In this document: piece by piece, positions 9,217-17,232 of the stretch
How the letters are laid out: each line of letters begins with the position of its first letter
Numbering within the stretch: the first letter of the stretch is position 1
NCBI RefSeq assembly: GCF_014203895.1
Contig: NZ_JACHJY010000001.1
Location: 496,001-560,000, forward strand
Length of the DNA: 64,000 nt
Direction: 5' to 3'
Source: Streptomyces nymphaeiformis
GTDB lineage: Bacteria > Actinomycetota > Actinomycetes > Streptomycetales > Streptomycetaceae
Notes under the pieces: generated by a model
The model's database searches: none
What the model was told of the DNA's origin: nothing
What the model saw: the letters and a program-made list of their open reading frames with translations, nothing else
Position numbers and translations under genes: made by a program

Positions 9217-9266
9217 GAGCTCTGTTTCGTCCGAGGCGGCGTCAGGTCCGTGTCGTAGCCGCGCAT
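9191..9266 (-). repeat. Duplicated 5' end of the DUF3097 gene (50-bp offset)
   Basis: Bases 9191-9216 (gene start, codons 1-9) and 9241-9266 match at 22 of 26 positions. The translated copies share M, R, Y, D, L, T, P and P in register. The 50-bp offset puts the upstream copy out of frame. Confidence 0.75.
9192..9266 (-). CDS. 24-codon upstream ORF overlapping the DUF3097 start
   Basis: ATG 9266 opens a frame beginning MRGYDTDLTPP, close to the MRSYNPDLTPP start of the DUF3097 protein. It ends at TGA 9192-9194, 22 bases inside the DUF3097 gene in another frame. A TAGCGT hexamer lies seven bases before its ATG. It is a diverged copy of the gene's own 5' end. Translation is not proven. Confidence 0.45.
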   Translation of the reverse strand: MRGYDTDLTPPRTKQSSCAATTRI

Positions 9267-9273
9267 TTGGGCG

Positions 9274-9279
9274 ACGCTA
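9274..9279 (-). promoter_or_regulatory. Predicted -10 element before the upstream ORF
   Basis: TAGCGT on the minus strand ends seven bases before ATG 9266 and contains the stop codon of the MBL gene. The same hexamer precedes the MBL gene itself at 10012-10017. Confidence 0.4.
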
Positions 9280-10005
9280 CGACACCCCGAAGCGGCGTGC
9301 CAGTTCACCGCGCTGCGCCCGGACGAACGTGGCGTCCACCACAGCCCCGTGGCCCGGCACGTACGCCGCCTCCTCGCCGCCCAGGGCGAGCAGCCGGTCC
9401 AGGGCGTCCGGCCAGCGGGACGGGATCGCGTCCGGGCCCGCCTGCGGCTCGCCCGACTCCTCCAGCAGGTCGCCGCAGAAGACGATCTCGCGCTCGCCCG
9501 GGACGCAGAGCGCCAGGTCGTGGCCCGTGTGGCCGGGCCCCACGTTCGCCAGGAGGACCTGGCGGTCGCCGAGGTCGAGCGTCCACTCGCCCGTGACCAG
9601 GTGCCGGGGGACCACCAGGACGTCCGTCGCCTCCGTCGCCGCCTGCGGGTCGAGCCCTTGCCGTACCGCGTCCCCGTACAGCTCCTCCCGGGCCCGCGCC
9701 CCGCTCAGGAGGTCGTCCGAGCCCACCGCGCCGAAGACCTCCGCCCCGGCGAACGCCGCCGTGCCGAGCACATGGTCGAAGTGCGGGTGGCTGAGTGCGA
9801 TGTGCGTCACCTTGCGGCCGCCCGTGATTCCCCTCACCTGTGCGCGCAGTTCGGAGCCCTCCGCGAGCGAGGACCCCGTGTCGTACATCAGGACCGCCCG
9901 TGTCCCCAGGACCAGCCCGACCGTGGCGTCCCAGCCGGGCAGCCGTCGCCGGCCCACCCCGTCCGCGAGACGCTCCCATCCGTACGCTTCCCAATCCACG
10001 TCCAT
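9277..10005 (-). CDS. MBL-fold metallo-hydrolase
   Basis: This 242-residue protein has the metallo-beta-lactamase fold with the metal motif LSHPHFDHVLG (HxHxDH-like; the first His is replaced, reading SHPHFDH), a later H in GPGHTGHDLALCVPG and the GHGAVVD metal-ligand region near the C terminus. Such enzymes hydrolyse thioesters, lactones or nucleotides; the substrate is not predictable here. The ATG start at 10005 has a TAGCGT -10-like element six bases upstream and no ribosome site, predicting a leaderless message. It is divergent from hrcA and probably cotranscribed with the DUF3097 gene. Confidence 0.85.
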   Translation of the reverse strand: MDVDWEAYGWERLADGVGRRRLPGWDATVGLVLGTRAVLMYDTGSSLAEGSELRAQVRGITGGRKVTHIALSHPHFDHVLGTAAFAGAEVFGAVGSDDLLSGARAREELYGDAVRQGLDPQAATEATDVLVVPRHLVTGEWTLDLGDRQVLLANVGPGHTGHDLALCVPGEREIVFCGDLLEESGEPQAGPDAIPSRWPDALDRLLALGGEEAAYVPGHGAVVDATFVRAQRGELARRFGVS

Positions 10006-10011
10006 GGGGCG

Positions 10012-10017
10012 ACGCTA
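10012..10017 (-). promoter_or_regulatory. Predicted -10 element, leaderless start of the MBL gene
   Basis: TAGCGT on the minus strand ends six bases before the ATG at 10005. Confidence 0.5.
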
Positions 10018-10063
10018 ACCGGTGCGGGCGCCGCCTCCTTGCCAGGAGCGATGCCCGCCGCCG

Positions 10064-10069
10064 TACACT
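10064..10069 (+). promoter_or_regulatory. Predicted hrcA promoter -10 element
   Basis: TACACT fits the TANNNT consensus and lies 14 bases before the CIRCE dyad. A possible -35 (TTGCCA, 10039-10044) is 19 bases upstream, slightly wide. Confidence 0.45.
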
Positions 10070-10083
10070 GGCCGGGGGATCGC

Positions 10084-10108
10084 TGGCACTCGGACAGGGC
10101 GAGTGCCA
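10084..10108. promoter_or_regulatory. CIRCE operator (HrcA binding site)
   Basis: TGGCACTC-N9-GAGTGCCA is a perfect CIRCE-type inverted repeat (consensus TTAGCACTC-N9-GAGTGCTAA), 45 bases before the hrcA start and just downstream of a TACACT -10 element. It predicts autorepression of hrcA-dnaJ by HrcA, relieved on heat shock. Confidence 0.95.
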
Positions 10109-10153
10109 AAAGCGGAGCAACCGGAACGACGACGACAGCTGGAGGTGCGCACG

Positions 10154-11173
10154 ATGCTCAGCGAACGCAGACTCGAGGTCCTGCGCGCCATCGTCCAGGA
10201 CTACGTCGGGACGGAGGAGCCCGTCGGCTCCAAGGCGCTCACCGAGCGCCACAAGCTCGGCGTGTCGCCCGCCACCGTCCGCAACGACATGGCCGTGCTG
10301 GAGGAGGAGGGGTACATCGCCCAGCCCCACACCAGCGCCGGACGCATCCCCACCGACAAGGGCTACCGGCTCTTCGTCGACCGGCTCGCCGGCGTCAAGC
10401 CGCTGTCGACCCCGGAGCGGCGGGCCATCCACAACTTCCTCGACGGAGCCGTCGACCTCGACGACGTCGTCGGGCGCACGGTACGACTGCTCGCCCAGCT
10501 CACCCGCCAGGTCGCGGTCGTCCAGTACCCCTCGCTGACCCGCTCGACCGTCCGGCACGTGGAACTGCTCTCGCTGGCCCCCGCCCGCCTGATGCTCGTC
10601 CTCATCACGGACACCGGCCGGGTCGAGCAGCGGGTCGTCGACTGCCCCGCGCCCTTCGGCGAGACCTCGCTCGCCGACCTGAGGGCCCGGCTCAACAGCC
10701 GGGTCGTCGGCCGCCGGTTCGCCGACGTGCCGCAGCTGGTGCAGGACCTCCCCGAGTCCTTCGAGGAGGTCGAGGACCGCGCCACGGTCTCGACCGTGCT
10801 CGCGACCCTCCTCGAAACCCTGGTCGAGGAGCACGAGGAGCGGCTGATGATCGGCGGCACCGCCAATCTCACCCGCTTCGGACACGACTTCCCCCTGATG
10901 ATCAGGCCCGTCCTGGAAGCCCTCGAGGAGCAGGTCGTGCTCCTCAAGCTGCTCGGCGAGGCCAAGGAATCGGGCATGACCGTACGCATCGGGCACGAGA
11001 ACGCCCACGAGGGGCTGAGCTCCACGTCCGTCGTCTCGGTCGGCTACGGTTCGGGCGGCGAGGCAGTCGCCAAACTCGGCGTGGTCGGACCGACCCGCAT
11101 GGACTACCCCGGAACGATGGGAGCGGTACGCGCAGTGGCACGTTACGTCGGACAGATCCTGGCGGAGTCGTAA
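10154..11173 (+). CDS. hrcA: Heat-inducible transcription repressor HrcA
   Basis: This 339-residue HrcA has the N-terminal winged-helix domain ([55 protein letters not shown], residues 1-55) followed by the GAF-like HrcA domain. It represses chaperone genes by binding CIRCE and needs GroEL for activity. ATG 10154 follows GGAGGTGCGCACG; the frame is open further upstream but would run through the CIRCE site. The stop is directly followed by the dnaJ GTG with no spacer, so the two are a translationally coupled operon. Confidence 0.97.
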   Translation: MLSERRLEVLRAIVQDYVGTEEPVGSKALTERHKLGVSPATVRNDMAVLEEEGYIAQPHTSAGRIPTDKGYRLFVDRLAGVKPLSTPERRAIHNFLDGAVDLDDVVGRTVRLLAQLTRQVAVVQYPSLTRSTVRHVELLSLAPARLMLVLITDTGRVEQRVVDCPAPFGETSLADLRARLNSRVVGRRFADVPQLVQDLPESFEEVEDRATVSTVLATLLETLVEEHEERLMIGGTANLTRFGHDFPLMIRPVLEALEEQVVLLKLLGEAKESGMTVRIGHENAHEGLSSTSVVSVGYGSGGEAVAKLGVVGPTRMDYPGTMGAVRAVARYVGQILAES

Positions 11174-12313
11174 GTGGCCACGGACTACTACGCCGTACTC
11201 GGCGTGCGCCGCGACGCGTCCCAGGACGAGATCAAGAAGGCGTTCCGGAGGCTCGCCCGCGAGCTGCACCCGGACGTCAATCCCGATCCGAAGACGCAGG
11301 AACGCTTCAAGGAGATCAACGCCGCCTACGAGGTCCTCTCGGACCCGCAGAAGAAGCAGGTCTACGACCTCGGCGGCGACCCGCTCTCGGCCTCCGGCGG
11401 CGGTGGCGCGGGCGGCGGCTTCGGGGCGGGCGGCTTCGGCAACTTCTCCGACATCATGGACGCCTTCTTCGGCACGGCCTCGCAGCGCGGCCCGCGCTCG
11501 CGCACCCGCCGTGGCCAGGACGCCATGATCCGCCTGGAGATCGACCTCAACGAGGCGGCCTTCGGCACCACCAAGGACATCCAGGTCGACACGGCGGTCG
11601 TCTGCACCACCTGTTCGGGTGAGGGCGCCGCGCCCGGCACCTCGGCGCAGACCTGTGACATGTGCCGCGGCCGCGGTGAGGTCTCCCAGGTCACCCGGTC
11701 CTTCCTGGGCCAGGTCATGACCTCGCGCCCCTGCCCGCAGTGCCAGGGCTTCGGCACCGTCGTCCCGACGCCGTGCCCCGAGTGCGCCGGCGACGGCCGC
11801 GTGCGGTCCCGCCGCACCCTCACGGTCAAGATCCCGGCCGGTGTCGACAACGGCACCCGCATCCAGCTCGCGGGCGAGGGCGAGGTCGGCCCCGGCGGCG
11901 GCCCCGCCGGCGACCTGTACGTCGAGATCCACGAGACCCCGCACGAGGTCTTCCAGCGGCGCGGCGACGACCTGCACTGCACGGTCACCATCCCGATGAC
12001 GGCGGGCGCGCTCGGCACCAAGGTGCCGCTGCAGACCCTCGACGGCGTCGAGGAGATCGACATCCGCCCGGGCACGCAGTCCGGCCAGTCGATCCCGCTG
12101 CACGGGCGCGGCGTCACGCACCTGCGCGGCAACGGCCGGGGCGACCTGATCGTGCACGTCGAGGTGACGACCCCGAGCAAGCTCGACGCGGAGCAGGAGC
12201 GGCTGCTGCGCGAGCTGGCCAAGCTCCGCGGCGAGGAACGGCCCACGGGGCAGTTCCAGCCGGGGCAGCAGGGCCTGTTCTCGCGGCTGAAGGACGCCTT
12301 CAACGGGCGGTAG
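11174..12313 (+). CDS. dnaJ: Chaperone protein DnaJ (second, HrcA-linked type)
   Basis: This 379-residue type I J-protein has the J domain with HPD (ELHPDVN, about residue 34), a G/F-rich linker near 75-95, four zinc-binding CxxCxGxG repeats (CTTCSGEG, CDMCRGRG, CPQCQGFG, CPECAGDG, residues about 144-210) and the substrate-binding C-terminal domains. It stimulates DnaK ATPase and delivers unfolded clients. Linkage to hrcA marks it as the DnaJ2-type copy of actinobacteria. The last 18 codons and stop are repeated 102 bp downstream. Confidence 0.96.
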   Translation: MATDYYAVLGVRRDASQDEIKKAFRRLARELHPDVNPDPKTQERFKEINAAYEVLSDPQKKQVYDLGGDPLSASGGGGAGGGFGAGGFGNFSDIMDAFFGTASQRGPRSRTRRGQDAMIRLEIDLNEAAFGTTKDIQVDTAVVCTTCSGEGAAPGTSAQTCDMCRGRGEVSQVTRSFLGQVMTSRPCPQCQGFGTVVPTPCPECAGDGRVRSRRTLTVKIPAGVDNGTRIQLAGEGEVGPGGGPAGDLYVEIHETPHEVFQRRGDDLHCTVTIPMTAGALGTKVPLQTLDGVEEIDIRPGTQSGQSIPLHGRGVTHLRGNGRGDLIVHVEVTTPSKLDAEQERLLRELAKLRGEERPTGQFQPGQQGLFSRLKDAFNGR

Positions 12314-12417
12314 GCGCCGGGCTGGGGGCCCGGGGGTCGTCCCCCGGGTCAGCACAGTCAGCCGGGGCAGCAGGGCTTGTTCTCGCGGCTGAAGGATGCC
12401 TTCAACGGGCGGTAGGC
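12257..12417 (+). repeat. Duplicated dnaJ 3' end, 59 bp with 102-bp offset
   Basis: Bases 12257-12315 (PGQQGLFSRLKDAFNGR-stop and two bases after) recur at 12359-12417 with 57 of 59 identical. Both changes are C to T at third or synonymous positions (CTG/TTG, GAC/GAT), so the copy encodes the same peptide. The offset is in frame but lies behind the stop. Confidence 0.92.
12329..12348 (+). terminator. Short GC hairpin between the two dnaJ tail copies
   Basis: CCCGGGGG-TCGT-CCCCCGGG, an 8-bp perfect stem 16 bases after the dnaJ stop, with no U run. It may be a first, weak terminator. Confidence 0.45.
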
Positions 12418-12426
12418 CTGTGAGTG

Positions 12427-12468
12427 TGGAAAGGGGCGGTATCCATTCATGGATACCGCCCCTTTCCA
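12427..12468. terminator. Strong perfect hairpin terminator after dnaJ
   Basis: An 18-bp perfect inverted repeat (12427-12444 with 12451-12468, core AAAGGGGCGGTATCC) has a 6-nt ATTCAT loop. It separates the hrcA-dnaJ operon from the nitronate monooxygenase gene 32 bases downstream. Confidence 0.88.
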
Positions 12469-12500
12469 TGTCCCTCCCCGCGGCATGACACGATGCCCAT

Positions 12501-13583
12501 ATGTCCCCCACCGCACTGAACGATCTCTCTCGGTTTCCGATCGTGCAGGCCCCCATGGCCGGTGGTGCCTCCTGTCCCGAGCTCGTCGGGGCCGTCTGCG
12601 GGGCCGGGGCCCTCGGTTTCCTCGCCGGCGGGTACAAGACGGCCGGAGGCCTGTACCAGGAGATCAAGCGGGTCCGCACCCTCACCGCGCGCCCGTTCGG
12701 TGTCAACCTCTTCATGCCGCAGGACGGCCGTCCCGCCGACCCCGCCGCCGTCGAGGTCTACCGGCACCAGCTCGCGGGCGAGGCCACCTGGTACGAGACC
12801 CCGCTCGGCGAGACCGACGACTCCCGCGACGACGCCTACGACGCCAAGCTGGCCATCCTCCTGGAGGACCCGGTCCCCGTCGTCTCCTTCACCTTCGGCT
12901 GCCCCGCGAAGGAGACGTTCCACGCCTTCGACCGCGTCGGTACGTACACGATCGTCACCGTCACCTCCGCCGACGAGGCCCTCGCCGCGGAGCGGGCCGG
13001 CGCCGACGCCGTCTGCGTCCAGGGCGTCGAGGCCGGCGGCCACCAGGGCACGTACCGCGACGACCCGGCCGACGAGGGCGCCCCCGGCACCGGGCTCCTC
13101 ACCCTCGTCACCCAGGTCCGCGAGGCCGTCGCGCTGCCGATCGTCGCCGCCGGAGGGATCATGCGCGGCGCGCAGATCGCCGCCGTCCTCGCCGCCGGGG
13201 CCGACGCCGCCCAGCTCGGCACCGCCTTCCTCCCCTGCCCCGAGTCGGGCGCCCACCCACTGCACAAGCGGGCCCTGACCGACCCGCTGTTCACCCGGAC
13301 CGCCCTCACCCGGGCCTTCTCCGGGCGCCCGGCGCGCGGCCTCGTCAACCGCTTCGTGCGCGAGCACGGGCCGTACGCCCCCGCCGCCTACCCCGAGGTC
13401 CACCACCTCACCGCCCCGCTCCGCAAGGCCGCCGCCACCGCCGGCGACGCCCAGGGCATGGCCCTGTGGGCCGGCCAGGGCCACCGCCTCGCCCGCGAAC
13501 TCCCCGCCGGGCAGCTGGTCGAGGTGCTGGCCGCCGAACTCGACACCGCCCTCTCCGGCCTGGCCCACAGGAGTGCTTCATGA
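12501..13583 (+). CDS. Nitronate monooxygenase (2-nitropropane dioxygenase family)
   Basis: This 360-residue FMN-dependent TIM barrel has the family motifs PIVQAPMAGGASCPELVGAVCGAGALGFLAGGYK, VSFTFGCP, CVQGVEAGGHQGTY (with the conserved His) and PIVAAGGIMRGAQIAAVLAAGADAAQLGTAFL. These enzymes oxidise alkyl nitronates, such as the toxin propionate-3-nitronate, to carbonyls and nitrite. ATG 12501 directly follows the terminator region with little leader. Its TGA overlaps the rsmE ATG, so the two are cotranscribed, although no functional link is evident. Confidence 0.9.
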   Translation: MSPTALNDLSRFPIVQAPMAGGASCPELVGAVCGAGALGFLAGGYKTAGGLYQEIKRVRTLTARPFGVNLFMPQDGRPADPAAVEVYRHQLAGEATWYETPLGETDDSRDDAYDAKLAILLEDPVPVVSFTFGCPAKETFHAFDRVGTYTIVTVTSADEALAAERAGADAVCVQGVEAGGHQGTYRDDPADEGAPGTGLLTLVTQVREAVALPIVAAGGIMRGAQIAAVLAAGADAAQLGTAFLPCPESGAHPLHKRALTDPLFTRTALTRAFSGRPARGLVNRFVREHGPYAPAAYPEVHHLTAPLRKAAATAGDAQGMALWAGQGHRLARELPAGQLVEVLAAELDTALSGLAHRSAS

Positions 13584-14323
13584 CCGCGCCCGTCTTCGTC
13601 GTCGACACCGTCCCCGGTGCCGGGAGTTTCCTCCTGGACGGGCCCGAGGGCCGGCACGCCGTCTCCGTGAAGCGGCTGCGCGCGGGCGAGGAGCTGGTCC
13701 TCGCCGACGGGCGGGGCCGCTGGGCCGAGTGCGTGGTGGTCTCCGCCGAGGGCAAGGACGAGCTCACCGTGCGGGTCGACGAGGTCCACGAGGACCCCGA
13801 GGAGGAGCCGCGCATCACGGTCGTCCAGGCCCTCCCCAAGGGCGACCGGGGCGAACTCGCGGTCGAGACCATGACGGAGACCGGCGTGGACGCGATCGTG
13901 CCCTGGGCCGCCTCCCGCTGCATCACCCAGTGGAAGGGCGACCGGGGCCTCAAGGCGCTCGCCAAGTGGCGGTCCACCGCGCGCGAGGCCGGCAAGCAGT
14001 CGCGCCGCACCCGCTTCCCCGAGGTCGCCGACCTCATGACGACCAAGCAGCTCGCCGCGCTCCTCGCGGACGCCGACTTCGCCGCCGTCCTGCACGAGGA
14101 CCGCGAGCACCCCAGCGGGACGCTCGCCACCGCCGAACTCCCGGCGAAGGGCTCGATCGTGCTGATCGTCGGCCCCGAGGGCGGGGTCTCCCCGGACGAG
14201 CTCGCCGCCTTCGAGGCCGCCGGCGCGAAGCCGTACCGCCTGGGTCGCAGCGTCCTGCGCACGTCGACGGCCGGCACGGCGGCGACGGCCCTCGTCCTGG
14301 GACGCACCGGCCGCTGGAGCTAG
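13580..14323 (+). CDS. rsmE: 16S rRNA (uracil1498-N3)-methyltransferase
   Basis: This 247-residue SPOUT methyltransferase has an N-terminal PUA-like domain (FLLDGPEGRHAVSVKRLRAGEELVLADGRG) and the C-terminal knot with IVLIVGPEGGVSPDELAAF and LGRSVLRTSTAGTAATALVL, which bind SAM. RsmE methylates U1498 of 16S rRNA on assembled 30S subunits. The start ATG 13580 overlaps the upstream TGA (ATGA), implying translational coupling. The stop codon TAG forms the base of a symmetric terminator hairpin shared with the convergent gene at 14356. Confidence 0.95.
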   Translation: MTAPVFVVDTVPGAGSFLLDGPEGRHAVSVKRLRAGEELVLADGRGRWAECVVVSAEGKDELTVRVDEVHEDPEEEPRITVVQALPKGDRGELAVETMTETGVDAIVPWAASRCITQWKGDRGLKALAKWRSTAREAGKQSRRTRFPEVADLMTTKQLAALLADADFAAVLHEDREHPSGTLATAELPAKGSIVLIVGPEGGVSPDELAAFEAAGAKPYRLGRSVLRTSTAGTAATALVLGRTGRWS

Positions 14324-14358
14324 GGCCTGTCCGGCGGATCAGGGTCGGACAGGCCCTA
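14321..14358. terminator. Symmetric terminator with both stop codons at the stem base
   Basis: TAGGGCCTGTCCG (14321-14333) pairs perfectly with CGGACAGGCCCTA (14346-14358), loop 12 nt. The first three bases are the rsmE stop TAG; the last three are the TAG stop of the convergent minus-strand gene. Confidence 0.85.
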
Positions 14359-14715
14359 GGCCTCCTCGGAGGCCGTCAGCGTGTCGTAGAGCGGCCAGGC
14401 GTCCTCCTCGCGGACGCCGTGGACGGTGGGGAGGAGGCCTCGGGTCGCGGCCTCCTCCAGGAAGCGGCGTACGACCCCGGGCATGTTCAGGTTCAGGACG
14501 TCGCCGCCGGACGAGGCCACGTCGCCCAGGCCGAAGGGGTATCCGGCCACGATGCGGCCCGGTCCATCCCGGAAGACGAGGCGCAGCTGCGCGTGAGGGT
14601 GCTCCGCGCGGCGCAGCGAGAGCACCGTCCGGCAGTCCGGGTGCCGGTGCCGGACGTTCCACAGCCACACGGTGCCGTCCACGGTCAGTCTGCGCGGCGC
14701 GCCTTCCCGTCTCAT
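14356..14715 (-). CDS. Conserved hypothetical protein, 119 aa
   Basis: This small protein (MRREGAPRRLTVDGTVWLWNVRHRH, LRLVFRDGPGRIVAGYPFGLGDVASSGG, VVRRFLEEAATRGLLP) has no signal or membrane segment. I do not recognise the family; it reads like a small beta-rich domain with a C-terminal helix. The start is supported by a TAGGGT hexamer seven bases upstream (14723-14728) and no ribosome site. It is divergent from the AAA ATPase gene over only 75 bp, so the two leaderless promoters nearly abut. The longer open frame upstream is a shadow of that ATPase gene. Confidence 0.7.
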   Translation of the reverse strand: MRREGAPRRLTVDGTVWLWNVRHRHPDCRTVLSLRRAEHPHAQLRLVFRDGPGRIVAGYPFGLGDVASSGGDVLNLNMPGVVRRFLEEAATRGLLPTVHGVREEDAWPLYDTLTASEEA

Positions 14716-14722
14716 GCCGCGC

Positions 14723-14728
14723 ACCCTA
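14723..14728 (-). promoter_or_regulatory. Predicted -10 element, leaderless start of the 119-aa gene
   Basis: TAGGGT on the minus strand ends seven bases before the ATG at 14715. Confidence 0.5.
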
Positions 14729-14777
14729 CGGCCCGCGCCCTGCCGCACCCGGTGGACAGGCGCCCCCGGATGCTCCT

Positions 14778-14783
14778 TAGGCT
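14778..14783 (+). promoter_or_regulatory. Predicted -10 element, leaderless start of the AAA ATPase
   Basis: TAGGCT ends seven bases before ATG 14791 with no Shine-Dalgarno sequence between. Confidence 0.55.
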
Positions 14784-14790
14784 GACCCGC

Positions 14791-16032
14791 ATGGCCGACG
14801 AGTCCCCCCTCATCCGCAGTCTGCGCGCCGCCGTGGCCGCCGCCCCCGGTGATGTGCCCCTGCGCCTCCACTTCGCCGAACTCCTCCTCTCCGAGGGGCG
14901 GAACGACGAGGCCGTCGCGGAGGCGGCCGCCGCCCTCCAGCACGCGCCCGGCGACGCGGACGCGCGTGCGCTGATGGTGCGGGCGATGGGGATGCCCCCG
15001 GTGGAGTCCCCGCCCGCTCCGGTCGCGGAATCGCCCTCCTTCGACTGGGACGCCGCCGAGCAGCAGGTGCGGGACCTCGTCGGGCCCAGGTTCCTCGACG
15101 ACCCGCAGGCCGAGGGGGCCGACGGGACCGCCGGGGACGCCGCCGCCTGGGACGTCGACGCCCCCGGAGCCGTACGCCTCGCCGACGTCGGGGGCATGGA
15201 GGAGGTCAAGGAGCGCCTGGAGGCCGCCTTCCTCGCGCCCATGCGCAACCCCGAACTGCGCAGGCTGTACGGCAAGTCGCTCCGTGGCGGCCTGCTCCTG
15301 TACGGTCCTCCCGGCTGCGGCAAGACGTTCATCGCGCGGGCCGTCGCGGGCGAGCTCGGCGCCGACTTCCTCACCGTCTCGCTCTCCGACGTCCTCGACA
15401 TGTGGATCGGGGCCTCCGAGAAGAACGTCCACGACATCTTCGAGACCGCCCGCCGCCAGGCGCCCTGCGTGGTCTTCCTCGACGAGCTGGACGCCCTCGG
15501 CGCCAAGCGCTCGCGCACCCACCACAGCGGCCTGCGCAACGTCGTCAACCAGCTCCTCACCGAGCTCGACGGCATCGCGAGCGGCGCCGGCAACGAGGGC
15601 GTGTTCGTGCTCGCCGCGACCAACGTGCCCTGGGACGTGGACATCGCGCTGCGCCGCCCCGGCCGCCTCGACCGCACGCTGCTCGTGCTGCCGCCGGACG
15701 CCGCCGCCCGCGAGTCGATCCTCCGCTACCACCTGCGGGAGCGGCCCATCGAGGCCGTCGACCTCGGCAAGCTCGTCAGGGCCACCGAGGACTTCTCCGG
15801 CGCGGACCTCGCCCACGTCTGCGAGTCGGCCGCCGAGGCCGCGCTCCTCGACTCCGCCCGCACCGGCTCCGTACGCCTGATCACCACCAAGGACCTGCTC
15901 GGCGCGGCCAAGCAGATCAAGCCGTCCACGGAGCCGTGGTTCGCCGCCGCCCGGAACGTCGCCATGTTCGCCAACGAGGGCGGCCTGTACGACGACCTCC
16001 TCGCCCACCTCAAGCGGAAGCGCAAGCTGTGA
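14791..16032 (+). CDS. TPR-containing AAA+ ATPase (Cdc48/FtsH-like module)
   Basis: This 413-residue protein starts with a TPR-like helical region (residues about 5-70, PLRLHFAELLLSEGRNDEAVAEAAAALQHAPGDADA). A classical AAA module follows with Walker A GPPGCGKTF (about 172-180), Walker B VVFLDELDALG (about 226-236) and the second region of homology NVPWDVDIALRRPGRLDR with arginine fingers. It has no protease domain or membrane segment. The family likely remodels protein complexes; the client is unknown. Its TGA overlaps the GTG of a TPR membrane protein, a plausible partner. Start chosen from a -10 hexamer seven bases upstream. Confidence 0.88.
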   Translation: MADESPLIRSLRAAVAAAPGDVPLRLHFAELLLSEGRNDEAVAEAAAALQHAPGDADARALMVRAMGMPPVESPPAPVAESPSFDWDAAEQQVRDLVGPRFLDDPQAEGADGTAGDAAAWDVDAPGAVRLADVGGMEEVKERLEAAFLAPMRNPELRRLYGKSLRGGLLLYGPPGCGKTFIARAVAGELGADFLTVSLSDVLDMWIGASEKNVHDIFETARRQAPCVVFLDELDALGAKRSRTHHSGLRNVVNQLLTELDGIASGAGNEGVFVLAATNVPWDVDIALRRPGRLDRTLLVLPPDAAARESILRYHLRERPIEAVDLGKLVRATEDFSGADLAHVCESAAEAALLDSARTGSVRLITTKDLLGAAKQIKPSTEPWFAAARNVAMFANEGGLYDDLLAHLKRKRKL

Positions 16033-17123
16033 CCGCGTCCACCGCGCTCGCGCGCGCCGAGGCGCTCTACGAGACCGGGCGGTACGCGCAGGCCGGTGAG
16101 CTCGTCGCCCGGCACCTGGCGGCCGAACCGGAGGACGCCGAGGCGCTCGTCCTGCTCGCCCGCTGCCACCACCGGGCCGGCGACGGGCCGGCCGCCCTCG
16201 CCGCCGTCGACCAGGCGCTGCGGGCCCAGCCCGAGCTGCTCGGGGCCTGGCTGATGCGGGTCCACATCCTCCTCGCCGACCGGCGCTTCCCGGAGGCCGA
16301 GGTCGCCGCACGGCACTCCGTCGCACTCGCCCCGAACCACTGGGGCACCCACTACGCGCTCGGCACCGCGCTCGCCGAGCACGCCGAGTACGCGCGCACG
16401 CCCGCGCGCACCGTCGAGGCGTACGAGATCGCGCGGACCGCCGTCGGCCTCGCCCCCGAGGAGGACGCCGCCCACTTCCTGGTCGGCCTCACCGCCCAGC
16501 GGCGCGGCGACCACGCCACCGCCCAGCGCGCGTACGAGACGACCCTGCGCCTCAACCCGCACAGCAGCGAGGCCCACAACAACCTCTCGCTGCTGCGGCT
16601 GCGGCGCCGCTGGTTCCGGCGCGGTGCCTGGACGCAGGCGGCCGAGGGCTTCGTCGCCTCCGCCGCGCTCGACCTCAAGGACCGCAAGGCCCGCTACAAC
16701 CTGGAGGCCATGGCCTGGAACACCGCCGCGGGGGCCCGCTGGGTCGCCCTCCTCGGCTTCGTGGCCTCCGCCGTCGCCCGCGCCGCGGTCCCCGACGGCG
16801 CGACCTGGGTCGTCGCGGCCGTGCCGCTCCTGGTCGGCGCGACCGTGGTCCTCGGCGCCTGGACCGGGTGGGGGGTGTGGATGGCCCGCCGGGTGCCGCC
16901 CCGGCTGCGCCGGCCCCTGCTCCTGGTGGCCCGCAACTGCAGGCCGGTGCTGTTCATGGCCGGGGCGGTCGGGCTCCTCGGGCTCTACTCGCTCGCCTCG
17001 CTGGCCCTGTGGTCCTTCGACCCGGGCACGGTGAGCGGCTTCGGCACGCCCCTGTTCTGGGGTGCGATCATCACGTACTGGGTGAGCCGCTCGGCGCTGA
17101 ACCGTCGTATTCCGAAGGACTGA
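16029..17123 (+). CDS. TPR-repeat membrane protein, partner of the AAA ATPase
   Basis: This 364-residue protein has at least four tetratricopeptide-like repeats in residues about 5-230 (ALYETGRYAQAGELVARHLAAEPEDAEALVLLARCHHRAG, and HATAQRAYETTLRLNPHSSEAHNNLSLLRLRRRW). Three to four hydrophobic segments follow (WVALLGFVASAVARA, WVVAAVPLLVGATVVLGAW, VLFMAGAVGLLGLYSLASLALW) and a short basic tail. The TPR part should be cytoplasmic. Its GTG start overlaps the ATPase stop (GTGA). Coupled expression suggests it anchors or recruits the ATPase; that is inference. Confidence 0.82.
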   Translation: MTASTALARAEALYETGRYAQAGELVARHLAAEPEDAEALVLLARCHHRAGDGPAALAAVDQALRAQPELLGAWLMRVHILLADRRFPEAEVAARHSVALAPNHWGTHYALGTALAEHAEYARTPARTVEAYEIARTAVGLAPEEDAAHFLVGLTAQRRGDHATAQRAYETTLRLNPHSSEAHNNLSLLRLRRRWFRRGAWTQAAEGFVASAALDLKDRKARYNLEAMAWNTAAGARWVALLGFVASAVARAAVPDGATWVVAAVPLLVGATVVLGAWTGWGVWMARRVPPRLRRPLLLVARNCRPVLFMAGAVGLLGLYSLASLALWSFDPGTVSGFGTPLFWGAIITYWVSRSALNRRIPKD

Positions 17124-17232
17124 TCCTGCCGTCCGCCGTCGGAGGCGGCGGATAGCATGACCGGGTAGTTGATCGTCAAGGCACGGCCAGTACATGGTCA
17201 GTGACCGGCATCAGACCGAGGAGGTCCGGGAC

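Noticed and set aside
9305..12715. 1136-codon minus-strand frame opposite hrcA-dnaJ
   Set aside because: It is a shadow of three plus-strand genes and the MBL gene; Arg/Gly/Pro-rich and without motifs.
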